Shown piece by piece: positions 35,951-43,675 of a stretch of 64,000 nt of DNA. Origin of the DNA: JBGTCD01 sp041749015 (GTDB lineage Bacteria; Bacteroidota; Bacteroidia; Cytophagales; Cyclobacteriaceae). Where the stretch lies: positions 10,964 to 74,963 of the forward strand of contig JBGTCD010000084.1 of assembly GCA_041749015.1 (NCBI GenBank), in the 5' to 3' direction. The notes beneath the pieces are model-generated. The model did no database searches and was not told where the DNA came from. It was given only the letters and a program-made list of their open reading frames with translations. Within the stretch, counting starts at the first letter, position 1, and each line of letters opens with the position of its first letter. The position numbers and the translations under genes are program-made.

Positions 35951-36472
35951 ATGGAAATACTTTTTGATTTAGGAAAACTTCTGATCCCTGCCATCCTGGT
36001 ACTCTATGGGGTATATTTAACCTTTCGGTCTTTTTTACAAAGGGAAACAGAGGCTCAAAAGGCCGAGATCAAAGCCAAATCCATTGATACGGTATTGCCG
36101 CTAAGGCTCCAGGCCTATGAGCGGATTTGCCTGTTTCTGGAGCGCATCACCCCCAACAGTCTTTTTATAAGATTGAGCCAGGGTAAATACAGCGCAGAAG
36201 AATTTCAGCAGATTTTGCTCAGTGAGATTCGCAGTGAGTTTAACCACAACGTATCACAACAGGTGTATATGAGTTCCGAGGTGTGGGACCTGGTAAAAAA
36301 TGCCAAAGAGGACCTCATCATTACCATCAATGAGGCGTCATCGGGCTTGTCTAAAGATGCCACCAGTATCGATTTGGCTAAAACGGTAATTGAGAAGTTT
36401 CGTTCTAAAGAATATGACCCCATCAATCAGGCGCTTAAAAAGCTCAAGGAAGAGGTGCGGGAGAATTTTTAA
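35951..36472 (+). CDS. Conserved hypothetical membrane-anchored helical protein
   Basis: 173 residues: one N-terminal membrane helix (about 8-27), a basic linker, then a helical domain with L-P-L-R-L-Q-A-Y-E-R-I-C-L-F-L-E-R-I. This pattern resembles an uncharacterised family common in Bacteroidota. No function known. Followed after 14 bases by the Rossmann protein gene. Confidence 0.75.
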   Translation: MEILFDLGKLLIPAILVLYGVYLTFRSFLQRETEAQKAEIKAKSIDTVLPLRLQAYERICLFLERITPNSLFIRLSQGKYSAEEFQQILLSEIRSEFNHNVSQQVYMSSEVWDLVKNAKEDLIITINEASSGLSKDATSIDLAKTVIEKFRSKEYDPINQALKKLKEEVRENF

Positions 36473-36486
36473 ATAAAGGGACAGGT

Positions 36487-37143
36487 ATGAACGAAGGTAA
36501 ACGGACGGCCATTATTGCAGGGGCTACCGGACTGATCGGTACTTATCTCCTTGATCAATTACTGGAACAACTGACCTATGGAAAGGTAAAAGTTCTGGTC
36601 AGGAAGCCACTTGAAATGCAGCATGAGCGCCTTGAACAGATAGTGGTGGATTTTGATAAGCTTGAGGATCATGCAGAAGCCCTATCCTGTGATGATGTGT
36701 TTTGTTGCCTTGGCACTACCATGAAAAAGGCAGGGTCTAAAGAAAAATTTTATAAGGTTGATTTTGAATACCCCCTTGCCTTGGGGAAAATAGCACGAAA
36801 ACAAGGCTCGAGCAGGTACTACCTGGTCACGGCAATGGGTGCAGATCAGGAGGCTTCATTTTATTACAACCAGGTAAAAGGCAAAATAGAGGAGGCCATC
36901 TTAGGTATTGGATTTCCCAGATTGGTTATTTTCAGACCTTCTCTCCTCCTTGGGCCCCGCAATGAAAAGCGGATTGGTGAAGATGCAGCTAAGTTCTTTT
37001 TTAAGATTTTTGGATTTGCCTTTATAGGTCCGCTCAAAAAATATAAAGGTATCCATGCCGAAAAAGTAGCAGCGGCCATGGTCAGAGAGGCCACAGGTGG
37101 GACAGAAGGCACAAAAATTATTCATTCAGATCAGATGCAGTGA
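36487..37143 (+). CDS. NAD(P)-binding Rossmann protein (atypical SDR)
   Basis: 218 residues. N-terminal G-A-T-G-L-I-G-T-Y dinucleotide motif, central C-C-L-G-T-T and Y-Y-L-V-T-A-M-G-A, then Y-N-Q-V-K-G in place of the YxxxK of classical SDRs. This is the HTATIP2/YwnB-like atypical SDR group; the substrate is unknown. The stop lies 4 bases before dtd. Confidence 0.83.
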   Translation: MNEGKRTAIIAGATGLIGTYLLDQLLEQLTYGKVKVLVRKPLEMQHERLEQIVVDFDKLEDHAEALSCDDVFCCLGTTMKKAGSKEKFYKVDFEYPLALGKIARKQGSSRYYLVTAMGADQEASFYYNQVKGKIEEAILGIGFPRLVIFRPSLLLGPRNEKRIGEDAAKFFFKIFGFAFIGPLKKYKGIHAEKVAAAMVREATGGTEGTKIIHSDQMQ

Positions 37144-37147
37144 TGGT

Positions 37148-37600
37148 ATGATTGCAGTAATACAAAGGGCTTCAGAAGGATCTGTAACCGTCAAGGAAAA
37201 AGTAACTGCAAAAATCGGAAAGGGACTGGTAATCCTATTGGGCATTGAAGAGGCTGATACCAGCGAAGACATTGAATGGCTGGTAAAAAAAATCATCAAT
37301 CTCAGAATTTTTAATGATGATCAGGGGGTCATGAATGTCAGCCTGTTGGATACCGGAGGCGAGGCACTGATCATAAGCCAGTTCACACTCCATGCCAGCA
37401 CCAGGAAGGGCAACCGCCCTTCCTATATAAAAGCGGCAAGACCTGAAACAGCCATCCCCCTTTATGAGGAATTTGTAGCATCTATGCAGGAAGCCCTCAG
37501 CAATCGGGTGGCTACCGGGGAGTTTGGAGCTATGATGTCAGTAGCCCTGGTCAATGACGGGCCTGTTACCATCATTATCGATACCAAAAATAAAGTATAA
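37148..37600 (+). CDS. dtd: D-aminoacyl-tRNA deacylase
   Basis: Removes D-amino acids from mischarged tRNA. 150 residues. Motifs: M-I-A-V-I-Q-R-A at the start, L-I-S-Q-F-T-L-H-A (substrate pocket) and N-D-G-P-V-T near the C-terminus carrying the Gly-cis-Pro selectivity element. The frame is open 17 codons upstream, but the ATG at 37148 gives the canonical N-terminus. Confidence 0.93.
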   Translation: MIAVIQRASEGSVTVKEKVTAKIGKGLVILLGIEEADTSEDIEWLVKKIINLRIFNDDQGVMNVSLLDTGGEALIISQFTLHASTRKGNRPSYIKAARPETAIPLYEEFVASMQEALSNRVATGEFGAMMSVALVNDGPVTIIIDTKNKV

Positions 37601-37617
37601 TCCTAAAAGAAATACCT

Positions 37618-37950
37618 ATGGAACCGGTCACCATTAAGGAAGCACAAATCAGAGTAGATGAATGGATCAAAACCTATGGAGTGCGCTATTTTAGTGAACT
37701 AACCAATATGGCAGTACTTACCGAAGAGGTAGGGGAGCTTGCCAGGATCATGGCCCGAAGGTATGGTGACCAGTCTGAAAAGGCATCAGACAAAGGCCGT
37801 GACCTTGGTGATGAAATGGCCGATGTGCTATGGGTGCTGCTCTGTATTGCTAATCAAACCGGGGTAGACCTTACCGCAGCTTTTCATAAAAATATTGAGA
37901 AGAAAACCGCCCGGGATCAGGACCGGCATAAGAATAATCCGAAGTTGTAA
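37618..37950 (+). CDS. MazG-like nucleotide pyrophosphohydrolase
   Basis: 110 residues, one MazG/all-alpha NTP-PPase domain. Metal-binding pattern E-E-V-G-E-L then D-E-M-A-D-V-L-W. Hydrolyses (d)NTPs; specificity unknown. Directly follows dtd in the same operon and converges with the permease gene. Confidence 0.86.
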   Translation: MEPVTIKEAQIRVDEWIKTYGVRYFSELTNMAVLTEEVGELARIMARRYGDQSEKASDKGRDLGDEMADVLWVLLCIANQTGVDLTAAFHKNIEKKTARDQDRHKNNPKL

Positions 37951-37957
37951 ACTGCAC

Positions 37958-40474
37958 CTATCGCAGCACCTCCATCGGGGGCGTTTTGAGTATAGCTCTG
38001 TTATTAAACATGCTCAGAATTACAATAAGCAGGGTGATGCTGATATAGACCAGGACCACCGATTCCCAAACTGGTCGAAATGGTATTTCAAATACCCAGA
38101 TACTCAGGGCTGCCGTAGCCAGGAAGGACAATAAGATGCCGCTAAGCGTAGCGATGGAGCCTAAAAAGAAATACTCTAAAGTATTAATGGTCCGCACTGT
38201 GCCGGAGGAGGCCCCGAGGGTTCGCAGGAGAATGCTCTCACGCACCCGTTGGTATTTGCTGATGATCAAAGCACTGATCAGCACCAGTATGCCGGTAAGG
38301 ATGCTGAAAAAAGCCATAAACCGGATCACAAAGCTCACTTTACTCAATATCTCCTCAAGGGTCTCGACAATCAAACCAAGGTTGATTACTGAGACATTTG
38401 GAAACCGGCTTACCACGAGCCTTTGAATGTCCGCAGATTCAGATTCATTTTTGGTTTTGGTGACCAGCACATGAAATTTCGGAGCCCGTTCCAATACATT
38501 TTCAGGGAATAAGACCAGGAAATTGGCGGCTACCTGATTGAATTTCACATCCCTGAAACTACCCACATACACCTTCATAGGCCTGCCCTGTACATTAAAT
38601 TCAATTTCATCACCGATCCTGATGCCTACATTTTCAGCATAGTTGCGGTCGAAGGATACGAATATGCTGTCGCCGGGTGCCTTTACTTTACGTATTGCTC
38701 CTGCCACCAGGGTTTCGGAGGCACTTAGGGTATCGCGGTAGGTCACCCGAAACTCCCTCGAATATAAGGACCTGGACCTTCGGTCTTCCTTGTCCATCTC
38801 CTCATTGGTATTTTTATTGATGCCATTAATGGCATTGAGCCGCATGGTCACGATGGGCACATCCTGAAGGATTGGCAGGCCATTAGCTTCCACCATTTCC
38901 TTCATTTCATCCAATTGGTGGGTTTGAATATCAAACATCACCATGTTGGGCTGATCTTCTTTATCAGCCAGTTTCACCTCGTCGAGGAGCTGCGTTTGCA
39001 CGAAAAGCAAGGTGCTGATCATGGCGGTACCTAAGCCTATGGTAGCAATCAGCGACACGGTCTGGTTATTGGGACGGTACAGATTGGCAAGGGCCTGCCG
39101 GATGGTGTAGTTGAGGCCGAGGGGGATAAACCGGCGGAGGAGATACATGGTGAGACGGGCAGTACCCCATAGGAGAGCAAAAGAAAAAATGACAAAGAAG
39201 GTAAATCCCAGAGCGGTGGGCAACCCCTGAGTCAGGTAGTAGCTAAACCCAAAAACGAAAAGGACGATCCCAGCAATCACGACCCATCTTAAGGGCTCTT
39301 TACTCAGCGACCCCAGGCCGGCATCAGGCCTTAAGGTCATCATGGGTGATGCTTTTCTGATCCGGAGCAGTGGGATTAAGGCAAAGAGCAGGGCCACCAC
39401 GATGCCAGTAACAAGACCGAAAAGAATGGACTTCCAGGAAAGGGTAAAGTTCACCTCCATGGGGAGAAAATCTCCCACCACCTGAGGCAGGAGGTATTGG
39501 ATTGCCGTGCCACCGGCAGCCCCAATGATACTTCCTGCAAGGGCCATCAGAAGGATTTGGAACAGAAAGATCATAAAAGTATCTCTGGAGGAGGCACCGA
39601 TGCACCGCAGTACTGCGACTGATGGCAGCTTTTCTTTGACAAAAACATTGACAGAACTTGCCACCCCTACACAGCCCAGAAGCAGGGCAATGAAGGCAAC
39701 AAGCCGTAAAAAATCAGTAAGGTTAGCAAAGGCCCTTCCGGTGGATTGTTTTCTTTGCTCCACGGTCTCGGAGCGGATGTTGGCCTTACCCCATTCATCA
39801 TTATGGGCTTCGACCCATTCTTTTACAACACCTTCATTTTTGAGCTTATAATATTTGGCATAATTAAGTCTGCTGCCATACTGTACGAGTCCGGTACTCT
39901 CCAAATGGTTTAAAGGGATGTAGACTGCAGGTGCTACAGTGGCGACAATACCGGATTGGCCGGGTACCTTATCAAGGCTGCCTGCTATGTGAAAAACCGT
40001 ATTTCCAATCTGCAGAGAATCACCGACCGCTGCTCCAAATTGAGCTAAAAGCAGAGGCTCTGCAAGCACATATTTACCCCCATCTCTGAATAAATCCACC
40101 GCATCTGGCGGGCTGGTTTCAAGGGTGCCATAGAATGGATAAGCCCCTTCCAGTGCCCGCACCTGGGTGAGACGGCTATCACCAGTTGCCGGAAAAATCA
40201 CCATCGATCCAAAATTGACCCCCGTGGCAAAATCCTCAGCCATGGAATCCAGATTTTCCAATTCCATGGGCTGGTTGTTGGTGAGCACAAGATCAGCACC
40301 CAAAAGTTCACGCGCCTGCCGGTCAATATCCTTTTGAAGGTTTTCTCCGAAGGAACTGATGCCTACCAGGGCTGCGATGCCGATGATGATTGAGGAGATG
40401 AATAACAGCAGTCTGCCACGACTTTTTCTAAAGTCCCGGTAGGCCATCTTCCATATCCAGGAAAATTTATACAT
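37958..40474 (-). CDS. FtsX-like ABC transporter permease (YbbP-type)
   Basis: 838 residues: an N-terminal helix, a large periplasmic domain, three helices, a fourth and second periplasmic domain, and three C-terminal helices (FtsX/MacB core twice). This is the YbbP architecture, thought to act in envelope lipid or lipoprotein handling. The start at 40474 (M-Y-K-F-S-W-I-W-K-M-A) overlaps the ATPase gene by 8 bases. An in-frame ATG at 40546 lies inside the ATPase gene and is unlikely. Confidence 0.88.
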   Translation of the reverse strand: MYKFSWIWKMAYRDFRKSRGRLLLFISSIIIGIAALVGISSFGENLQKDIDRQARELLGADLVLTNNQPMELENLDSMAEDFATGVNFGSMVIFPATGDSRLTQVRALEGAYPFYGTLETSPPDAVDLFRDGGKYVLAEPLLLAQFGAAVGDSLQIGNTVFHIAGSLDKVPGQSGIVATVAPAVYIPLNHLESTGLVQYGSRLNYAKYYKLKNEGVVKEWVEAHNDEWGKANIRSETVEQRKQSTGRAFANLTDFLRLVAFIALLLGCVGVASSVNVFVKEKLPSVAVLRCIGASSRDTFMIFLFQILLMALAGSIIGAAGGTAIQYLLPQVVGDFLPMEVNFTLSWKSILFGLVTGIVVALLFALIPLLRIRKASPMMTLRPDAGLGSLSKEPLRWVVIAGIVLFVFGFSYYLTQGLPTALGFTFFVIFSFALLWGTARLTMYLLRRFIPLGLNYTIRQALANLYRPNNQTVSLIATIGLGTAMISTLLFVQTQLLDEVKLADKEDQPNMVMFDIQTHQLDEMKEMVEANGLPILQDVPIVTMRLNAINGINKNTNEEMDKEDRRSRSLYSREFRVTYRDTLSASETLVAGAIRKVKAPGDSIFVSFDRNYAENVGIRIGDEIEFNVQGRPMKVYVGSFRDVKFNQVAANFLVLFPENVLERAPKFHVLVTKTKNESESADIQRLVVSRFPNVSVINLGLIVETLEEILSKVSFVIRFMAFFSILTGILVLISALIISKYQRVRESILLRTLGASSGTVRTINTLEYFFLGSIATLSGILLSFLATAALSIWVFEIPFRPVWESVVLVYISITLLIVILSMFNNRAILKTPPMEVLR

Positions 40475-41144
40475 AATGATCCTGTTGGATTTTACCCCCT
40501 TTAATAGAAAGAATCCTTGAAGTTTTGTTGGCCAGCTCCATATCATGGGTCACCAGGAGCAGGGTGGTACCTTTTTCTTGGTTCATTTTAAAGATCAGGT
40601 CTTCTATCATTTCCCCTGTTTCTGTATCAAGATTACCAGTAGGCTCATCGGCAAAAAGTATCTGCGGATCATTGGCAAAAGCTCGTGCGATGGCCACCCT
40701 TTGCTGCTCACCGCCTGAGAGCTGGGTCGGGTAGTGGATAGCCCGATCGGAGAGACCCACCAGATCAAGCAGGGCCACCGCCGATTGGCGCGCATCCTTT
40801 TTTTTGTTGAGTTCCCTGGGGACCATCACATTTTCCAATGCGGTAAGGGTGGGCAACAACTGAAAATTTTGAAAGATAAACCCAACCGACTGATTCCTGA
40901 TCGCAGCCCTTTCATCTTCAGAAAGGGAGGAAATGGCGATGCCCTGATAGAGTACCTCCCCTGTGGTGGCTTTGTCAAGCCCGGCGCAAAGACCGAGGAG
41001 GGTAGTTTTTCCGCTGCCTGATGGGCCTACAATGGCCAGTGATCCTCCTTTTTCTACATCAAAACTGATGTCTTCCAAAACTTTCAATTCGCGGCCTGCG
41101 CTTGTATAAGTTTTGGTGAGTTGTTTTACTTCGAGTATATTCAT
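40467..41144 (-). CDS. ABC transporter ATPase (LolD/YbbA-type)
   Basis: 225 residues. Walker A G-P-S-G-S-G-K-T-T, Q-loop F-Q-N-F-Q-L-L-P, signature L-S-G-G-E-Q-Q-R-V-A-I-A-R-A, Walker B I-L-F-A-D-E-P-T-G. Energises the adjoining permease. Together with the divergent esterase gene it reproduces the tesA/ybbA/ybbP order of E. coli. Confidence 0.93.
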   Translation of the reverse strand: MNILEVKQLTKTYTSAGRELKVLEDISFDVEKGGSLAIVGPSGSGKTTLLGLCAGLDKATTGEVLYQGIAISSLSEDERAAIRNQSVGFIFQNFQLLPTLTALENVMVPRELNKKKDARQSAVALLDLVGLSDRAIHYPTQLSGGEQQRVAIARAFANDPQILFADEPTGNLDTETGEMIEDLIFKMNQEKGTTLLLVTHDMELANKTSRILSIKGGKIQQDHYV

Positions 41145-41222
41145 TAAAAAATGGATTAGGGATATTTTATTATACCTTAAACAATAATAACGGGAGAAAG
41201 GGTTTTATTTAGGGGTTAAAAA

Positions 41223-41921
41223 ATGGGATCAATGGTTACTCAACATGTTAATATGGCGAAAGTTTATGGATTAGTGCTTTTAATGGGGATGTTTTGGGCC
41301 TGCTCAGAAAAGAAAACTACCACCGAAACTCAGACTGCTAAAGAAAGCAATACTGAAAGATCGGCACCAGAGAAGCGGATTCTCTTTTTTGGCAATAGCC
41401 TGACGGCCGGGTATGGCCTGGAGGAGGAAGAAGGCTTCCCGGACTTGATCCAGAACCGTCTTGACAGCCTTGGCTATAACTATACGGTGATCAATGGAGG
41501 CCTTAGCGGCGAAACGACTGCCAGTGGTCTGACCCGGCTCGATTGGTTTTTGGAGGACCAGCCTCATATTTTTATTTTGGAACTGGGCGGCAATGACGGC
41601 CTCAGAGGCATTGATCCTGATGAGACCCGGACGAATCTGATCCAGATGCTGGAGAAGGTCCAGGCCCGATACCCAGATACCAGGCTGGTGCTGGCCGGTA
41701 TGCAGGTGCCTCCTAATATGGGCCAAACCTATACTCAGGCTTTTGAAAAAGTATTTCCTGTGGTGGCTGATCGATTTGAGGACCTGGTCTTTATTCCATT
41801 CCTGCTCGAAGGGGTGGGGGGCGACCCGGAGCTGAATCTTCCTGACGGAATCCATCCTACGGCTGAAGGTCATAAGATCGTGGCAGAAACTGTTTGGAAA
41901 TATCTGGAGCCCTTGCTGTAA
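41223..41921 (+). CDS. SGNH-fold esterase/lysophospholipase L1-like (TesA-type) lipoprotein
   Basis: 232 residues. Lipoprotein signal ending M-F-W-A-C (about Cys27 from the first ATG; two further ATGs follow). SGNH blocks: G-N-S-L-T-A-G-Y-G (catalytic Ser), N-G-G-L-S-G-E-T (Gly), E-L-G-G-N-D-G-L (Asn), and D-G-I-H-P-T (Asp and His). E. coli TesA has thioesterase and lysophospholipase activity. Divergent from the ABC genes. Confidence 0.88.
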   Translation: MGSMVTQHVNMAKVYGLVLLMGMFWACSEKKTTTETQTAKESNTERSAPEKRILFFGNSLTAGYGLEEEEGFPDLIQNRLDSLGYNYTVINGGLSGETTASGLTRLDWFLEDQPHIFILELGGNDGLRGIDPDETRTNLIQMLEKVQARYPDTRLVLAGMQVPPNMGQTYTQAFEKVFPVVADRFEDLVFIPFLLEGVGGDPELNLPDGIHPTAEGHKIVAETVWKYLEPLL

Positions 41922-41924
41922 TTT

Positions 41925-42296
41925 CTACCTGGGGCTAAACTGTTTTTTGCCCTGCCGGTATTGAAAAATCAAAACCCCAGCTCCAATGAGCAAGCCGAAA
42001 AAATTCCTTGCGGCCTCTACATAAGGCTTGTCGGCCTGCATCTCCCCGACAATCTCTCCAACACTGCCCTGGGTGAGCCACTCCCAGACTCCGGGCAGAA
42101 AAAAAAGACTATAGGTAGCCAAAGCTACTGAGCCTGTCAGGGTGAGTACTGGCGTGTACCTTTCGAATATGGCGAGAAAGCAGACGAAGGCTACGAAGTC
42201 GTAAATGAACATCCATAGCAGGCTTTGATCATCATTGTATTGCAGGGCACCAAACCCAAGGAAAATAATGGTTAAGATGATGTTGAGGGTTCTCAT
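41925..42296 (-). CDS. TMEM220-like membrane protein
   Basis: 123 residues, four membrane helices, beginning G-F-G-A-L-Q-Y-N-D-D (the conserved Q-Y-N-D turn) and ending with E-A-A-R-N-F-F-G-L-L. Function unknown. Converges tail-to-tail with the esterase (3-base gap). Confidence 0.75.
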   Translation of the reverse strand: MRTLNIILTIIFLGFGALQYNDDQSLLWMFIYDFVAFVCFLAIFERYTPVLTLTGSVALATYSLFFLPGVWEWLTQGSVGEIVGEMQADKPYVEAARNFFGLLIGAGVLIFQYRQGKKQFSPR

Positions 42297-42420
42297 TCTT
42301 ATGATAAGTTTGAAAAATTTGGAATGACCAATTTAGTTTTTTTTCGATAAAGAATGTCTTGAAAATTAAAACGGTAATTGTTTTTACCAAAGCGAAGCAA
42401 AAACTTTAAAATAATAAATG

Positions 42421-42490
42421 CCTTTAAAACGGTCTAAACAGCGATTATCCGTTTTCAAACGCTTACAAACGGATATAAACGAATACAAAC
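42421..42490 (+). repeat. Phased decamer repeats upstream of ssb
   Basis: Four exact 10-bp steps end in AAAC at 42460, 42470, 42480 and 42490 (units ttttcAAAC, cttacAAAC, atatAAAC, atacAAAC). Two looser copies end near 42430 and 42439. The 10-bp phasing puts every AAAC on one face of the helix. They lie 30-100 bases above a near-consensus -7 box (CACCTTTG, 42524-42531). Confidence 0.7.
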
Positions 42491-42575
42491 ATTTATCATA
42501 CGACTCCTACTAATCGCCCTCCCCACCTTTGCATCGTCAGTTCGACAAAATATGTTTAACCAAAATTCTAAAGTC

Positions 42576-42914
42576 ATGAAAAATTTAAGAAACAATGTAC
42601 AGTTGATCGGAAGGTTAGGACAAGACCCTGAGTTGAAAACCCTTGAAAGTGGTAAAACACTCGTGCGTTTTTCTATTGCCACAAGCGATTATTACAAGAA
42701 TGGAAAAGGTGAAAAAGTTGAGGACACCCAGTGGCATAATGTTGTGGCCTGGGGCAAGCAAGCCGAGATCGTGTGTGACTATCTAAAGAAGGGCAAAGAG
42801 GTTGCCTTGAATGGGAAGCTCGTGCACCGCTCTTATGAAACAGGACAAGGTGAGAAGCGCAACATCACCGAGATCAATATGACCGATCTTCTGATGATTG
42901 GAGGAAAGGCATAA
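42576..42914 (+). CDS. ssb: Single-stranded DNA-binding protein (short form)
   Basis: 112 residues forming one OB fold (N-N-V-Q-L-I-G-R-L-G-Q-D-P-E, then T-Q-W-H-N-V-V-A-W-G). It lacks the Gly-rich linker and acidic D-D-D-I-P-F tail that recruits partners, so it is a short accessory SSB or one that does not recruit repair proteins. The M-K-N-L-R-N-N start is typical; an in-frame ATG at 42552 would add 8 residues. Followed by a strong terminator. Confidence 0.9.
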   Translation: MKNLRNNVQLIGRLGQDPELKTLESGKTLVRFSIATSDYYKNGKGEKVEDTQWHNVVAWGKQAEIVCDYLKKGKEVALNGKLVHRSYETGQGEKRNITEINMTDLLMIGGKA

Positions 42915-43060
42915 ATAGTCTGAAATTCCGAACCAAACCCGGGCTGCCATTTTTTGCAGTCCGGGTTTTTTATTTGTAATTTACCTGGCAACCAACCAGA
43001 TGGTTAATCCAACTTTTGACTTTCAGAGAATTAAAGTTGATTCTAAAAACAGAATGTATG
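42885..43060 (+). repeat. 176-bp direct repeat, copy 1 (ssb 3' end plus terminator)
   Basis: Aligns without gaps to 45542-45717 with about 20 differences by my count (about 89% identity). It covers the last 10 codons of ssb, the terminator, and the spacer up to an ATG. Confidence 0.9.
42936..42971 (+). terminator. Intrinsic terminator of ssb
   Basis: AACCCGG, a G-U wobble, then CTGC pairs with GCAG and CCGGGTT around an 8-base T-rich loop; a T6 tract follows. A copy sits at 45593-45628. Confidence 0.85.
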
Positions 43061-43119
43061 TTAAATTCCACTATATTGATTGCTTAAAATCTGGCTTTAA
43101 TCAACCTTAATCCGCAACC

Positions 43120-43629
43120 ATGGAAAAGAGAAGATCATTTATTAAAAAATCAGGACTGCTACTTGTAGCCGGTGCTTTGCCTTTGAGTACTTTTGCCAAG
43201 TTATTAGGCTTAGAGAAATCTCCTCTTGCAAATATTGTCATCACCCTTTATGTGGACACAGCCCGAATTGATAAACAAGACGTAAATGCATCCTGCAATT
43301 TTGGACAGGGCCAAGGTATTTCTAATGAAGAGTTTACCACAGCCGTAAATCAGGGAGATAAGGTTACCTGGCAGGGTGTTTCTGCCAACGCTCCAGAAAC
43401 AGACATAGTCAACATTGTTTCTATCAATCATGAAGGAGGTAAAAATGTGTTCGATAAAAACATTCTAAAGAGCAGCATGAGTGAAGGAAGTGAAAAGGTT
43501 ACTGCTATCGCTAAGCAAAGAACTGACGGAGGTGAAAAGTACAAGTATAAAATCTCATTTACAGTATTGAACAATGGCGTGAAAAGAAATGGCATGTTCC
43601 ATATTGATCCAAAATTGGAGGTACATTGA
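43120..43629 (+). CDS. Tat-exported hypothetical protein
   Basis: 169 residues. The N-terminus R-R-S-F-I-K-K-S-G followed by a hydrophobic stretch to S-T-F-A is a good twin-arginine signal. The mature part is soluble, rich in Asn and Lys, with no recognised domain. It is the first of two genes lying between the duplicated ssb ends, 46 bases before the adenylate cyclase. Confidence 0.78.
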   Translation: MEKRRSFIKKSGLLLVAGALPLSTFAKLLGLEKSPLANIVITLYVDTARIDKQDVNASCNFGQGQGISNEEFTTAVNQGDKVTWQGVSANAPETDIVNIVSINHEGGKNVFDKNILKSSMSEGSEKVTAIAKQRTDGGEKYKYKISFTVLNNGVKRNGMFHIDPKLEVH

Positions 43630-43675
43630 AATAATAACATTATAGATTTTGTTTGATTCTAATAGATACGAGTTG

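Noticed and set aside
37097..37147. Longer start for dtd
   Set aside because: The extra codons overlap the Rossmann gene in another frame. M-I-A-V-I-Q-R is the conserved N-terminus.
40475..40546. 24-codon extension of the FtsX-like permease
   Set aside because: It is entirely within the ATPase gene, and the M-Y-K-F-S-W start precedes the first membrane helix normally.
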